DNA from: Zizania palustris
Taxonomy: Eukaryota > Streptophyta > Magnoliopsida > Poales > Poaceae
Reading direction: 5' to 3'
Assembly: GCA_019279435.1 (NCBI GenBank)
Contig: JAAALK010000286.1
Location: 42,221,712-42,285,711 of the forward strand
DNA: 64,000 nt
Shown here piece after piece: positions 36,328 through 48,300 of the stretch. Each line of letters begins with the position of its first letter. Within the stretch, counting starts at the first letter, position 1. The notes under the pieces were generated by a model. That model made no database searches and was not told the DNA's origin. It saw only the letters and a program-made list of their open reading frames with translations. The translations under genes and the position numbers were made by a program.

Positions 36328-39300
36328 TGTAGCGCCCCGATTTAACAAAATCGAGACATTATTGAATTTCCATAGAAAAACAATAATACAAGAGGTTCAT
36401 CATGCGACAACGTACATACGACAATATCCATGGTACGCAGACCATATTTATTACAGCATTGTTTTAGTAAAAACAGTAATAAGATAATTTAAACAGCGGC
36501 ATGACGAACGTCTTCTTCAGGATCTTTCTTCTCGACTGGGTCGCTACTCCAGACCGTCTTCAAGATAAGCATCCTCTGTGGGGTCCAACGGGTATGAGTA
36601 CAAAAAGTACTCAACAAGCCACCGCAAATGCAAATAATAATGCAGGGTAATAAACAAGGAAGGATAAAGGCTAACAATGCGGAATAAAGCAGTTGCAGTT
36701 ATGGCATTTAGTGTAATCATATTTTTAATCATGCGGAAAGTAAATATGAACATCATCAACGTCAACTAACTCGAGGAGTACGTTTTACCTCCTCGCACAA
36801 CGGTCCTTACATGTCAATCCATCATGCACAATCATATCCAAAGTAAACTAACTGGGGGATGTCACGCAACCCGCCCTTGACCGTGGGCTCGGCTTTTCGA
36901 AAAGATTTAAGACTCTGATCAGAGATGTACTACTGTACCCACAAGGCACGCACTCATCTCAACGAGATGACCCATTTCACGGGAACTCGTGCCAAAACCT
37001 CAATATGAGATGTTCCAAGCGATAACCACCCGCTCTAGGTTTCGCCGGCGCGCCGGGCCGCATCCCGGCTAACGTCGCACCCCCTTTTGCGCCACATTGG
37101 TACAAGTCACCCGCAGGTGCAACTTGACCCATCTCCAAGTGGTGGCCTCGGTTTGGAACAACCCATACCTTAGTCAGGACTTACCCACTAGACTTGTGGT
37201 TAGTACGTAAGTGTATTGCAACGGATCCCTCAGACCGGTCCTTATAGTGCCCCGGGTGCGACTGACCAATGCCCTAGCTTGCACCCGGAACCCACCATGC
37301 ATACACTCACAACCATGACTCATCACCAACAGAATTTCCAAGGATAAGAAGCAACGGGGATCATATAATAGAACCATTTTGCTACGACTCATTTTTATCC
37401 TATAGCGGTCGTGTCAATACATTGGACACTAGCTAATATCATAGTTCATATGGTGACAAGGAGATTAGGCGAGATATCATGGCTTGGGTTGCACATCAAG
37501 GTCGGGGGATCCTAAATAAATATAATGTAAGGGTTCGTTTGACTAATGCATATACATAACCTATGTGTTTTAGCGATAGTCAATTCAGACATGGGTTCAA
37601 TATGCTCAAAAGAATTGTTTGGTGACTTGCCTTGTTCAGCAAAGGGAGAGGGAGGGACTTCGGGGAAGTACTCCGGCTCCTCGGCGACGTCGTAGTCTTT
37701 TTAATATAAAGTAAAATAAAAAGAGTACCACATTCAATCAAACCATATAACATTACATTGCAAGCATATAAGTTAAAGTTGGTTTGATTAAAAATAAATA
37801 AACTCAAAGGTTAAGGTTCTGAAGTTTATAAATAATTTTAAAGGGATTAAAATGAAGGGTTGTCCTTTAGAAAACAAATGTTTAAATGTGATTATTGTCA
37901 TATTAAATTCTCAAACAAGTGTGAAATGAAAAGTTCATGTCAATTTGGTGGTTTTCAGTGAATGGACAGAAAGGAAATTAATATAAATTTTTCTGAAGTT
38001 TAAATATTTTAATCCATATTTTAATCCTAAAGGCTTTTGAATAATTATTTGAATAAACATGAGAATGTCAAAATAAACCTACTGTTTTTATTGCATAAAT
38101 ATGTAGAGAATAATTTTATGAATTTTCTGAAATTGGAATGGTAATTTTTAGAGTTCAAATGCATTAGATATGAATTTTACAAGTTTAAAAGCATTTCTGG
38201 AATTTATTTTCAAATTTTAAACCCCTCGGGTCCACGGTGAGCCAGGCCCACGGTGAACCCACGCACTGTGCGCGTGCGCCGGGTCGATCTGGACCGTCGG
38301 ATCCAGATCCGACGCGCGAGGGCGAGGCGGGACGCGTAAGTGACAACGGACGGCCAGGATTAAAACGTGCGAAGGGGTACCACGTGGACGCACGAGATTA
38401 AACGCGGGGTTTTAAAACAAATGGACGCACGGGATTAAAACGTACCCCTTCGCCGAGATCTAACGGATCAGATTAATCCGCACGCGGGGATTAACCATCA
38501 CCGTCGGATCCAGATCGCACGGTCGTGCGTGAATCCGACACGGCACGGGTACTCGACCCGTGCCGGTCGTCTTCTCCGACGACGGCGAGCGGGCCAGCGG
38601 CCACGGCGAGCGACGGCGACCTAGTCTAAGGCCTAAATGGAACGAGGGTGCTACGGGGATCACGAGGGTACCTCAGCGGCGAAAAAAGGTCGACGGAGCG
38701 AGGCCGGCGACGAGCGGAGGCGGTGGAGGCGTTCGGGTCCTTGGCGGCGACGGAGATCCGGCGAGGTTCGTCGTCGATGGAGTGGTGGCCGAGGTTGGTG
38801 AGGTCCCGGCGGTTACGACGGTGCGGTCAGCGTGGACGGAGAGGGGCTCCGGCGACGGCGAGCGGCGGCTGGAGGACGGGTGGTGGTGGCGCGCTAAAAT
38901 GTGGAATGCAGGAGCTCTGTTCGGTCTGGGCTCAATTGGACGCGTGGACCGAGCGCGGCGGGGGTGAGGGGCTTATATAGGGTCGTCGGCGAGGGATAAC
39001 GGGCGACAAATACAAGGAAAGGGGAGGGGAGGTCTTCAATGGCGCCGGTGAGCCTCGGCCATGCACGCGAGCGCTGATCTCGTGGTTTAATGGCGGGGAT
39101 TAACGGGGGGAAACGGTCGGGGGAATGCGGGGAATTCAATGCCGTCGAGTAATTAGGGTGAGGGGGCCGGCGAGGGCGAATCCGAGGAGGGCTAGGGTTT
39201 CGGCCGGCGAGGGGGGGGGATTTGGGGGCGGATCTCGCGGAGACGACGACTCTGACAGGCGGGGTCCACGGGCTAGTGAGCGCGGGCGAGCGGGGGTGGC

Positions 39301-39722
39301 AACTGACGGGTGGGGCCGGGTTGTCGGGTTCGCGCGCGAGGGGAGGGATTCGGCGCCGACAGGTGGGACCGGGTTGTCAGTCTAAGGCGAGCGCGGTAAC
39401 GGGCTGGGCCGGCCGGGAGAGAGAGAAGGGAGGGGGAGGAGCCCATTACTGTTCTATTACTTTTCTGAATAAAAATAATTCCAGAAAATAGATTAAAATA
39501 TTAGGGCTACTTCCAAGGCTGGTAAAAATTTATAAAAATTCCCAAAATTATATTTTGGTCTTAGGATTATATACAAAAAGTTTCACCTCCTGATTTGGTC
39601 ATCTACTCTATGTTGTAGTTCAAAAGGGTATAAAAGAGAATTAAAGTATTTTCTGAAATAATAATTCCAATAAATTGAGTTTAATAATATTTTTATTGTT
39701 TTGAAAATTTTGGGGTGTTACA
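36328..39722 (-). repeat. 3' LTR of element 3
   Basis: On the plus strand it reads from TGTAGCGCCCCG to GGGGTGTTACA. It shares blocks with the element 2 LTR, for example a cgcccttgaccgtgggctcg segment followed by the palindrome CTTTTCGAAAAG near 36893-36904, and a ggtccttatagtgccccggg segment near 37236. The rest is diverged. A 12-bp inverted repeat, GCGAAGGGGTAC (38369-38380), pairs with 38442-38453. Confidence 0.92.
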
Positions 39723-39765
39723 AACCTATCCCCCTTACAAGAATCTCGTCCTCGAGATTGGAACG

Positions 39766-42700
39766 CTACTCGAATAGCTCGGGGTATTGGGCTTTCAGCT
39801 CGTCTTCCTTTTCCCAAGTGGCTTCTTCGGCGGGATGGTTGTTCCATTGGACTTTGCAGAAGCGGACGACGCGACTTCTGGTTACTCTCTCTTTGGTTTC
39901 TAAGATCTTGACGGGTCTCTCTATGTAGGTCAAGTCTTCTTGGACATTAAGTTGCTGAAGGTCGGCTTGCTCGGTGGGCACACGGAGACACTTCTTCAGC
40001 TGCGAGACATGGAACACATCATGAACGCCTGCCAAGGATGGAGGCAGTTCAAGTTGATATGCCACTTCTCCTTGTCGACGGAGGATCTGGAAAGGTCCGA
40101 CGTAGCGGGGTGCTAGTTTGCCTTTCATGTTGAACCTTTGAGTGCCACGGAGGGGAGTGACTCGGAGGTAGACATAATCGCCCTCCTCAAAGGCTAGATC
40201 TCTTCGACGGTTATCGGCGTAGCTCTTTTGCCTGGATTGGGCTGCCTTCAGTCGGTCTCTTATGATCTTAACTTTCTCTTCAGCTTCTCTCAATAAGTCA
40301 GTCCCAAACAGTTGTGATTCTCCAGTTTGATCCCAGAGCAACGGCGTTCTGCACTTACGCCCATAGAGTGCTTCGAACGGGGACATTTGCAGGCTGGCTT
40401 GATAGCTGTTGTTGTAGGAGAACTCTGCATAAGGTAAGTTCTTGTCCCACATTCCGCCAAAGTCTAGAGCACAAGCTCTAAGCATATCCTCCAATATCTG
40501 GTTGACCCTTTCGGTTTGACCGTCGGTCTGTGGATGATAGGCGGTGCTAAAGTTCAGCCGGGTGCCGAGTTCCTCTTGAAGGTTCTTCCAAAACTTGGAG
40601 GTAAACTGACTCCCGCGGTCAGATACAATCTTCTTGGGAACTCCGTGGAGGCACACGATCCGGGTCATATACAACTCAGCCAACTTGGCGACGGTGTAAG
40701 TTGTCTTGACCGGGACGAAGTGAGCTACCTTGGTGAGTCGATCAACGATCACCCAGATAGAATCATGACCAGCTTGGGTCCTGGGCAGTCCCGTGATGAA
40801 GTCCATTCCTATCTCTTCCCACTTCCATTCAGGGACTTTGAGGGGTTGAAGAAGTCCGGCAGGTCTCTGATGCTCTGCCTTGACTCGCCGGCATGTGTCG
40901 CACTTGGCCACATACTCGGCTATTTCTCTCTTCATGCTGACCCACCAATATTTCTCCTTCAGGTCTTGGTACATCTTTGTACTCCCGGGATGGATGGAGT
41001 ATAGAGTATCGTGGGCTTCCTGAAGGATGAGAGTTTTCAACTCAGGTAGGTTGGGTACGCATACTCGGTTTCCGAACCAAATGGTACCATGTTCGTCCTC
41101 GGAGAATCCGGGGGCTTTACCCTTCCTCATGTTTTGCTGGATCTCTAGGATGTCTGGGTCTTCCTTCTGCTTCTCTCGGATCTGGTCTATTAAGACAGGC
41201 CGAGACTCCAAGGCAGCGAGGTACTCTCGAGTGGTGATCCCTAGGTTTAGCCTTTCCATCTCTTTATAAAGTAGAGGAGCCTGGTCTTGAATCATGATGG
41301 CATTGCAGTACCCTTTTCGACTAAGAGCGTCTGCCACCACGTTTGCTTTGCCCGGATGATAATGGATGCCCAAGTCGTAATCCTTGATCAGTTCCAACCA
41401 TCTCCTTTGCCTGAGGTTCAGGTCTGGTTGAGTGAATATATACTTGAGGCTCTTATGGTCGGTGAAGACCTCACACCGATTTCCCACAAGGTAATGTCTC
41501 CATATCTTCAAGGCATGAACCACGGCTGCTAGTTCCAGGTCGTGGGTTGGGTAGTTCAGCTCATGCGGTCTCAATTGCCGGGAGGCGTAGGATATCACTT
41601 TCCCTTCTTGCATTAAGACGCACCCCAATCCTTGACGAGAGGCATCACAGTAGACGTGGAAGTCTTTCCGGATGTCTGGCAGAGTCAGAATGGGAGCTGA
41701 CACAAGTTTCTTCTTGAGGGTCTGGAAGCTTTCTTCGCAGTCGGGGGTCCAGTCAAACTTCACCTCTTTCTGCAGAAGTCTGGTCATAGGCTTGGCGATC
41801 TTGGAAAAATTCTCGATGAACCGGCGATAGTATCCGGCCAATCCGAGGAAACTCCGGATCTCGGTCACGGTCGTGGGCTGCAGCCAGTTGGTAACCGCTT
41901 CTACGGTGGTTGGGTCCACTGCTATTCCTCCGGCAGATATAACATGGCCGAGGAACTTCACCTCAGACGACCAAAATTCGCATTTGCTGTATTTGGCGTA
42001 CAGTTGCTGCTCCCTTAGCTTTCCGAGGGTCAGACGGAGGTGAGTCTCGTGTTCTTCCTTGGTCTTGGAGTAAACGAGGATATCGTCGATGAATACCACG
42101 ATGAACTTGTCCAAGAACTCCATGAATACATTGTTCATCATGTTCATGAAGAAGGCCGGGGCATTCGTGAGTCCGAACGACATCACAGTGTACTCGTAGA
42201 GTCCATAGCGGGAGGTGAAGGCAGTCTTGGGTATATCTTCCTCCCTGATCCTCAACTGGTGATAACCTGACCTGAGGTCAATCTTGGAAAACACCGAGGA
42301 TCCTTTCAGCTGATCGAACAGGTCGTCGATCCGAGGCAATGGGTATTTGTTCTTGATAGTTACGTCGTTCAAGGCTCTATAGTCCACGCACATCCTCTTG
42401 GTCTTGTCCTTCTTCATGGCAAATATGACCGGTGCACCCCAAGGTGAGGTACTCGGTCGGATGTAACCTTTCTGCTCTAGGTCTTCGATGTTGCTCTTGA
42501 CTTCGGCTAGTTCATTGGCGGCCATGCGGTATGGGCGCTTGGAGATTGGAGTGGTCCCCGGGACAAGCTCGATTCTGAATTCGATGTCCCGCTTGGGAGG
42601 CATTCCGGGCAGATCTTCGGGGAAAACATCTGCAAACTCCTTGACTATTGGCACCTCTTCAAGAACTATCGAGCGAAGGGATGCTCCGAGTGGTTTGCGA

Positions 42701-44232
42701 CTGGCCATCCGGAAGGTGACAGTTACGCCTTCAGGACTGGTCACCGTGACGGACTTGTTGGCACAGTCGATCACTCCCTTGTGCTTCATCAACCAATCCA
42801 TACCTAATATAAGGTCGAGTCCGGTGCATTGGATGAGGACAGGCTCGGCCCGAAACAGCACTCCTTGGATGTCAAGTTGAACCTTAGGGCTGTAGAAGCG
42901 AGCTGAGGTCCTATTGCCGGGGGTGGCAATCACCATGGGAATTGGTAGAGGGAGCACGTCCAGATGGTTTGTTTTTGCAAAATCTTCCGAGACAAAGGAG
43001 TGGGTTGCTCCAGAGTCAAATAATATGACGGCCGGTACGGAATTCATAGTAAACGTACCGAGTACGACTTCAGGAGCCTCCTGAGCTTCCTCCGCGCTGA
43101 TGTGGTTGACGCGGGCGCGAACGGCCTGGTGGGGTGCTGCGCCTTGGTTCTGCTTGGGGTGAGGACACTGGTGCGAGTAGTGCCCTTCCTTGCGACAGTT
43201 GAAGCAGACGACCGGCCTTCCTTGGCGATCCCTCAAGATCGGGGCCTTGGCGGCCGGTGCCGGCTGAGCGGCCGGAGCTGGTGGAGCGGGGCGAGGATGC
43301 CCGGCGTTGGATCCACCGGCTGCATGAGGTGGCCTGTAGGCGGGCCGAGGATGGTAGGCGGGCGCTGGTGGCGGAGGGACGAAGCGGGGCCTCTGAGTGT
43401 TCGCCTGCTGGTGCTTGAAGGCGATCATCTTCCTCTTCTTGAGGTCCAGCTTGTTCTGCTCAGTCTCTTGGATGAGCGCTTTATTGACCAGCCGCTGGAA
43501 GTCGGCGAAGTCGGCGGCGACGAGCTGGATGGACAGCTCATCCTTAAGTCCCCTTAGGAACTTGGCTTGGCGGAGGGCGTCGGTGCGCACTTCCTCCGGT
43601 GCGTAGCGTGCGAGGCGGTTGAACTCATGGAGGTACTCCATGACAGTCCTGTTGCCCTGCTGCAGGTCGCGGAACTCCTGCTGTTTGACCGCGATGACAC
43701 CGGCGGGGACGTGGGCGGCACGAAAGGCGATGGTGAACTCCGCCCAAGTCACCATGTGGCCCTCTGGCTGGGACGCACGATAGTTGTCCCACCACTCAGC
43801 GGCGGGACCCTGGAGCTGATGAGTGGCGAAGACCACTCGCTCACGGTCTGTGCAGGGGAGGAGGTCGAGCTTCTTCTCGATGGTGCGAAGCCAATCTCCG
43901 GCCTCCATCGGGTTGGTTGTGCTCGAGAAGATGGGCGGGCGCACGCGCAAGAACTCGGAGAGTTGCGGAGCGGCCGCGGGTGCTGGTGCGCGAGGGGCGG
44001 GCTCCCCGTTCTGCAGACGGTCCAACTGAGCCTGTTGGTGCTGCATTTGGGTGAGGAGGGCGGTGATCAGATGATTCTGATTCGCCATCATTTCCGCCAA
44101 GGTGGGGTGGTTGGCGGAAGGCGACCCGGATTGGCGCGGGCCTGTCGCACCCCAGTTGGGCACAACACCCTCGGGCGCATCACGGCTTCCTCCTGCTCCG
44201 TTGTTGGAGCCGGTGTTCTGGTGGTCGGCCAT
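39766..44232 (-). CDS. Gag-pol polyprotein of chromovirus element 3, intact
   Basis: The frame is open from 44283, but the natural start is probably the ATG at 44232 (MADHQNTG), giving 1,488 residues; an AG just before it resembles a splice acceptor. Residues counted from 44283: gag core about 110-290; zinc knuckle C360, C363, H368, C373 (CX2CX4HX4C); aspartic protease D423-S-G; RT with FIDD at 731-734; RNase H near D880 and D942; integrase zinc site H1091, H1098, C1128, C1131; catalytic D1161, D1222, E1258 (D,D-35-E); GPY/F-like region with YVGPF near 1394; chromodomain about 1452-1500 ending EEATWEKEDELKAQ. The protein packages and reverse-transcribes element RNA and inserts the DNA. Chromodomains of this group steer integration to heterochromatin. 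No frameshift or stop is present, and gag and pol share one frame. Confidence 0.96.
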   Translation of the reverse strand: MADHQNTGSNNGAGGSRDAPEGVVPNWGATGPRQSGSPSANHPTLAEMMANQNHLITALLTQMQHQQAQLDRLQNGEPAPRAPAPAAAPQLSEFLRVRPPIFSSTTNPMEAGDWLRTIEKKLDLLPCTDRERVVFATHQLQGPAAEWWDNYRASQPEGHMVTWAEFTIAFRAAHVPAGVIAVKQQEFRDLQQGNRTVMEYLHEFNRLARYAPEEVRTDALRQAKFLRGLKDELSIQLVAADFADFQRLVNKALIQETEQNKLDLKKRKMIAFKHQQANTQRPRFVPPPPAPAYHPRPAYRPPHAAGGSNAGHPRPAPPAPAAQPAPAAKAPILRDRQGRPVVCFNCRKEGHYSHQCPHPKQNQGAAPHQAVRARVNHISAEEAQEAPEVVLGTFTMNSVPAVILFDSGATHSFVSEDFAKTNHLDVLPLPIPMVIATPGNRTSARFYSPKVQLDIQGVLFRAEPVLIQCTGLDLILGMDWLMKHKGVIDCANKSVTVTSPEGVTVTFRMASRKPLGASLRSIVLEEVPIVKEFADVFPEDLPGMPPKRDIEFRIELVPGTTPISKRPYRMAANELAEVKSNIEDLEQKGYIRPSTSPWGAPVIFAMKKDKTKRMCVDYRALNDVTIKNKYPLPRIDDLFDQLKGSSVFSKIDLRSGYHQLRIREEDIPKTAFTSRYGLYEYTVMSFGLTNAPAFFMNMMNNVFMEFLDKFIVVFIDDILVYSKTKEEHETHLRLTLGKLREQQLYAKYSKCEFWSSEVKFLGHVISAGGIAVDPTTVEAVTNWLQPTTVTEIRSFLGLAGYYRRFIENFSKIAKPMTRLLQKEVKFDWTPDCEESFQTLKKKLVSAPILTLPDIRKDFHVYCDASRQGLGCVLMQEGKVISYASRQLRPHELNYPTHDLELAAVVHALKIWRHYLVGNRCEVFTDHKSLKYIFTQPDLNLRQRRWLELIKDYDLGIHYHPGKANVVADALSRKGYCNAIMIQDQAPLLYKEMERLNLGITTREYLAALESRPVLIDQIREKQKEDPDILEIQQNMRKGKAPGFSEDEHGTIWFGNRVCVPNLPELKTLILQEAHDTLYSIHPGSTKMYQDLKEKYWWVSMKREIAEYVAKCDTCRRVKAEHQRPAGLLQPLKVPEWKWEEIGMDFITGLPRTQAGHDSIWVIVDRLTKVAHFVPVKTTYTVAKLAELYMTRIVCLHGVPKKIVSDRGSQFTSKFWKNLQEELGTRLNFSTAYHPQTDGQTERVNQILEDMLRACALDFGGMWDKNLPYAEFSYNNSYQASLQMSPFEALYGRKCRTPLLWDQTGESQLFGTDLLREAEEKVKIIRDRLKAAQSRQKSYADNRRRDLAFEEGDYVYLRVTPLRGTQRFNMKGKLAPRYVGPFQILRRQGEVAYQLELPPSLAGVHDVFHVSQLKKCLRVPTEQADLQQLNVQEDLTYIERPVKILETKERVTRSRVVRFCKVQWNNHPAEEATWEKEDELKAQYPELFE

Positions 44233-44427
44233 CTTCTGAATATACAAAGCGATAAAGCAAAGAATGACGAAACGATAATACAATCATATAAGATTCAAGC
44301 ACAAAATTATATATAGTGGCATAAATTGTTTGTTACAATCAAGTTTTTATTCTACCCATGACACACTCGTCGTGGGCAGCACCACATACAAAATTTTGAT
44401 TCTTATTTAGATAGCGACTCCTAACGC

Positions 44428-45207
44428 CTACTCGCCACCGGAGGCGGTCTCCGTGCTCTCGGAACCACGAGTGCGCGGCTCCAGAGAGATGGTGGGCTCG
44501 AGAAAATTCTCGATGATGGAGTCGGAGACGAGGCCGGGGCGTGGTGTAGGGGCGCTGGTGGAAGGCCTGGCGGGGGAGGGTCGTGGCGGGATCCTCTTGG
44601 GGCGAGGGAGGGGCTCACGGATGGGCTTCTTCTTCCTTGGAAGAAGAGGAACCATCTCAGCGATGTCCTTCTGCAGCTGCATGATCTTGCGCTGCAACTC
44701 GCCGTTCTGCTGGATCAGGTTCTTCGTTTCCTCACGAAGAAACGCAACCGCCTCATGGTGCTCGTCGGCGTCGAGCACCGCCTCGGTGTGGAGATCATCC
44801 ATGGCCTGCAGAAGACGCGACTGCCGGGCCATGACCGGATCACGCACGGAGTGAACTCCAAGGTAGATGCTACGGTGGGCTCCGGGAGTACGCTTCGGCA
44901 CAAGCCGGAAGGATGAGTTCTGAAGACGATCGTCGTAGATCATCCTCAGCTCCATGAGGGCCTGGAGGGCAACTCGTTGGCACGCGACGTCGAAAGTCGG
45001 GCCTCCAAGTGCGGTGGTGTAGGGCGGCAGATGCTCTCCGGAGCCATGGATGGTGAGGGAGACGTCGCAAGGCCCGGCGAACTCGTCGGGGTACACTCCT
45101 TGGAATTCAGGTTCGAAGAGGAACCCGAGGAAGGTGAGCATCATGCGGAGCTCCCGGACGAAGCCCTCGTAGTGGCGGCAGTAACTGTGGACTTGGTAGA
45201 CTGGCAT
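44428..45207 (-). CDS. Accessory protein of element 3, between primer binding site and gag; function unknown
   Basis: An intact ORF of 259 residues starts at the ATG at 45207 (MPVYQVHSY), about 120 bases inside the primer binding site. It ends about 195 bases before the gag start. Residues 1-115 look globular: FLGFLFEPEFQGVYPDEF, CDVSLTIHG, GGPTFDVACQRVALQALMEL, then RMIYDDRLQ and RTPGAHRSIYLG. Residues about 130-190 form a charged helical or coiled-coil region (LLQAMDDLHTEAVLDADE; GELQRKIMQLQKDIAEM). The tail is proline-rich and basic, then acidic. No enzyme motif or membrane segment was seen. The strand-strand-GGP-helix pattern resembles the C-terminal half of a double-stranded-RNA-binding fold, which is only a guess. 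The homologue in element 2 shows it is a standard part of these elements. Confidence 0.85.
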   Translation of the reverse strand: MPVYQVHSYCRHYEGFVRELRMMLTFLGFLFEPEFQGVYPDEFAGPCDVSLTIHGSGEHLPPYTTALGGPTFDVACQRVALQALMELRMIYDDRLQNSSFRLVPKRTPGAHRSIYLGVHSVRDPVMARQSRLLQAMDDLHTEAVLDADEHHEAVAFLREETKNLIQQNGELQRKIMQLQKDIAEMVPLLPRKKKPIREPLPRPKRIPPRPSPARPSTSAPTPRPGLVSDSIIENFLEPTISLEPRTRGSESTETASGGE

Positions 45208-45330
45208 CTACAAAACAGCAAGTTGAATAAAAGTGAGGAGAGGAATAAAGTTTATGAAGTAGATTTTCGAGAAGTAATTTCCTATGGCTAATGGCTAGGC
45301 GGGTCTGTTTGGCTTCCTACAGTCGAGTCG

Positions 45331-45342
45331 GCTCTGATACCA
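45331..45342 (-). promoter_or_regulatory. Element 3 primer binding site (initiator Met tRNA type)
   Basis: The minus strand reads TGGTATCAGAGC, the classic plant methionine-tRNA primer site, three bases from the 5' LTR edge at 45346. Confidence 0.92.
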
Positions 45343-45345
45343 TCT

Positions 45346-48300
45346 TGTAGCGCCCCGATTTAACAAAATCGAGACATTATTGAATTTCCATAGAAAAACA
45401 ATAATACAAGAGGTTCATCATGCGACAACGTACATACGACAATATCCATGGTACGCAGACCATATTTATTACAGCATTGTTTTAGTAAAAACAGTAATAA
45501 GATAATTTAAACAGCGGCATGACGAACGTCTTCTTCAGGATCTTTCTTCTCGACTGGGTCGCTACTCCAGACCGTCTTCAAGATAAGCATCCTCTGTGGG
45601 GTCCAACGGGTATGAGTACAAAAAGTACTCAACAAGCCACCGCAAATGCAAATAATAATGCAGGGTAATAAACAAGGAAGGATAAAGGCTAACAATGCGG
45701 AATAAAGCAGTTGCAGTTATGGCATTTAGTGTAATCATATTTTTAATCATGCGGAAAGTAAATATGAACATCATCAACGTCAACTAACTCGAGGAGTACG
45801 TTTTACCTCCTCGCACAACGGTCCTTACATGTCAATCCATCATGCACAATCATATCCAAAGTAAACTAACTGGGGGATGTCACGCAACCCGCCCTTGACC
45901 GTGGGCTCGGCTTTTCGAAAAGATTTAAGACTCTGATCAGAGATGTACTACTGTACCCACAAGGCACGCACTCATCTCAACGAGATGACCCATTTCACGG
46001 GAACTCGTGCCAAAACCTCAATATGAGATGTTCCAAGCGATAACCACCCGCTCTAGGTTTCGCCGGCGCGCCGGGCCGCATCCCGGCTAACGTCGCACCC
46101 CCTTTTGCGCCACATTGGTACAAGTCACCCGCAGGTGCAACTTGACCCATCTCCAAGTGGTGGCCTCGGTTTGGAACAACCCATACCTTAGTCAGGACTT
46201 ACCCACTAGACTTGTGGTTAGTACGTAAGTGTATTGCAACGGATCCCTCAGACCGGTCCTTATAGTGCCCCGGGTGCGACTGACCAATGCCCTAGCTTGC
46301 ACCCGGAACCCACCATGCATACACTCACAACCATGACTCATCACCAACAGAATTTCCAAGGATAAGAAGCAACGGGGATCATATAATAGAACCATTTTGC
46401 TACGACTCATTTTTATCCTATAGCGGCCGTGTCAATACATTGGACACTAGCTAATATCATAGTTCATATGGTGACAAGGAGATTAGGCGAGATAGCATGG
46501 CTTGGGTTGCACATCAAGGTCGGGGGATCCTAAATAAATATAATGTAAGGGTTCGTTTGACTAATGCATATACATAACCTATGTGTTTTAGCGATAGTCA
46601 ATTCAGACATGGGTTCAATATGCTCAAAAGAATTGTTTGGTGACTTGCCTTGTTCAGCAAAGGGAGAGGGAGGGACTTCGGGGAAGTACTCCGGCTCCTC
46701 GGCGACGTCGTAGTCTTTTTAATATAAAGTAAAATAAAAAGAGTACCACATTCAATCAAACCATATAACATTACATTGCAAGCATATAAGTTAAAGTTGG
46801 TTTGATTAAAAATAAATAAACTCAAAGGTTAAGGTTCTGAAGTTTATAAATAATTTTAAAGGGATTAAAATGAAGGGTTGTCCTTTAGAAAACAAATGTT
46901 TAAATGTGATTATTGTCATATTAAATTCTCAAACAAGTGTGAAATGAAAAGTTCATGTCAATTTGGTGGTTTTCAGTGAATGGACAGAAAGGAAATTAAT
47001 ATAAATTTTTCTGAAGTTTAAATATTTTAATCCATATTTTAATCCTAAAGGCTTTTGAATAATTATTTGAATAAACATGAGAATGTCAAAATAAACCTAC
47101 TGTTTTTATTGCATAAATATGTAGAGAATAATTTTATGAATTTTCTGAAATTGGAATGGTAATTTTTAGAGTTCAAATGCATTAGATATGAATTTTACAA
47201 GTTTAAAAGCATTTCTGGAATTTATTTTCAAATTTTAAACCCCTCGGGTCCACGGTGAGCCAGGCCCACGGTGAACCCGCGCACTGTGCGCGTGCGCCGG
47301 GTCGATCTGGACCGTCGGATCCAGATCCGACGCGCGAGGGCGAGGCGGGACGCGTAAGTGACAACGGACGGCCAGGATTAAAACGTGCGAAGGGGTACCA
47401 CGTGGACGCACGAGATTAAACGCGGGGTTTTAAAACAAATGGACGCACGGGATTAAAACGTACCCCTTCGCCGAGATCTAACGGATCAGATTAATCCGCA
47501 CGCGGGGATTAACCATCACCGTCGGATCCAGATCGCACGGTCGTGCGTGAATCCGACACGGCACGGGTACTCGACCCGTGCCGGTCATCTTCTCCGACGA
47601 CGGCGAGCGGGCCAGCGGCCACGGCGAGCGACGGCGACCTAGTCTAAGGCCTAAAATGGAACGAGGGTGCTACGGGGATCACGAGGGTACCTCGGCGGCG
47701 AAAAAAGGTCGACGGAGCGAGGCCGGCGACGAGCGGAGGCGGTGGAGGCGTTCGGGTCCTTGGCGGCGACGGCGATCCGGCGAGGTTCGTCGTCGATGGA
47801 GTGGTGGCCGAGGTTGGTGAGGTCCCGGCGGTTACGACGGTGCGGTCGGCGTGGACGGAGAGGGGCTCCGGCGACGGCGAGCGGCGGCTGGAGGACGGGT
47901 GGTGGTGGCGCGCTAAAATGTGGAATGCAGGAGCTCTGTTCGGTCTGGGCTCAATTGGACGCGTGGACCGAGCGCGGCGGGGGTGAGGGGCTTATATAGG
48001 GTCGTCGGCGAGGGATAACGGGCGACAAATACAAGGAAAGGGGAGGGGAGGTCTTCAATGGCGCCGGTGAGCCTCGGCCATGCACGCGAGCGCTGATCTC
48101 GTGGTTTAATGGCGGGGATTAACGGGGGGAAACGGTCGGGGGAACGCGGGGAATTCAATGCCGTCGAGTAATTAGGGTGAGGGGGCCGGCGAGGGCGAAT
48201 CCGAGGAGGGCTAGGGTTTCGGCCGGCGAGGGGGGGATTTGGGGGCGGATCTCGTGGAGACGACGACTCTGACAGGCGGGGTCCACGGGCTAGTGAGCGC

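Noticed and set aside
39766..44283. Use of the upstream ATG at 44283 as the gag-pol start
   Set aside because: The extra 17 residues are hydrophobic and unlike gag. The ATG at 44232 begins a normal gag N terminus and follows an acceptor-like AG.
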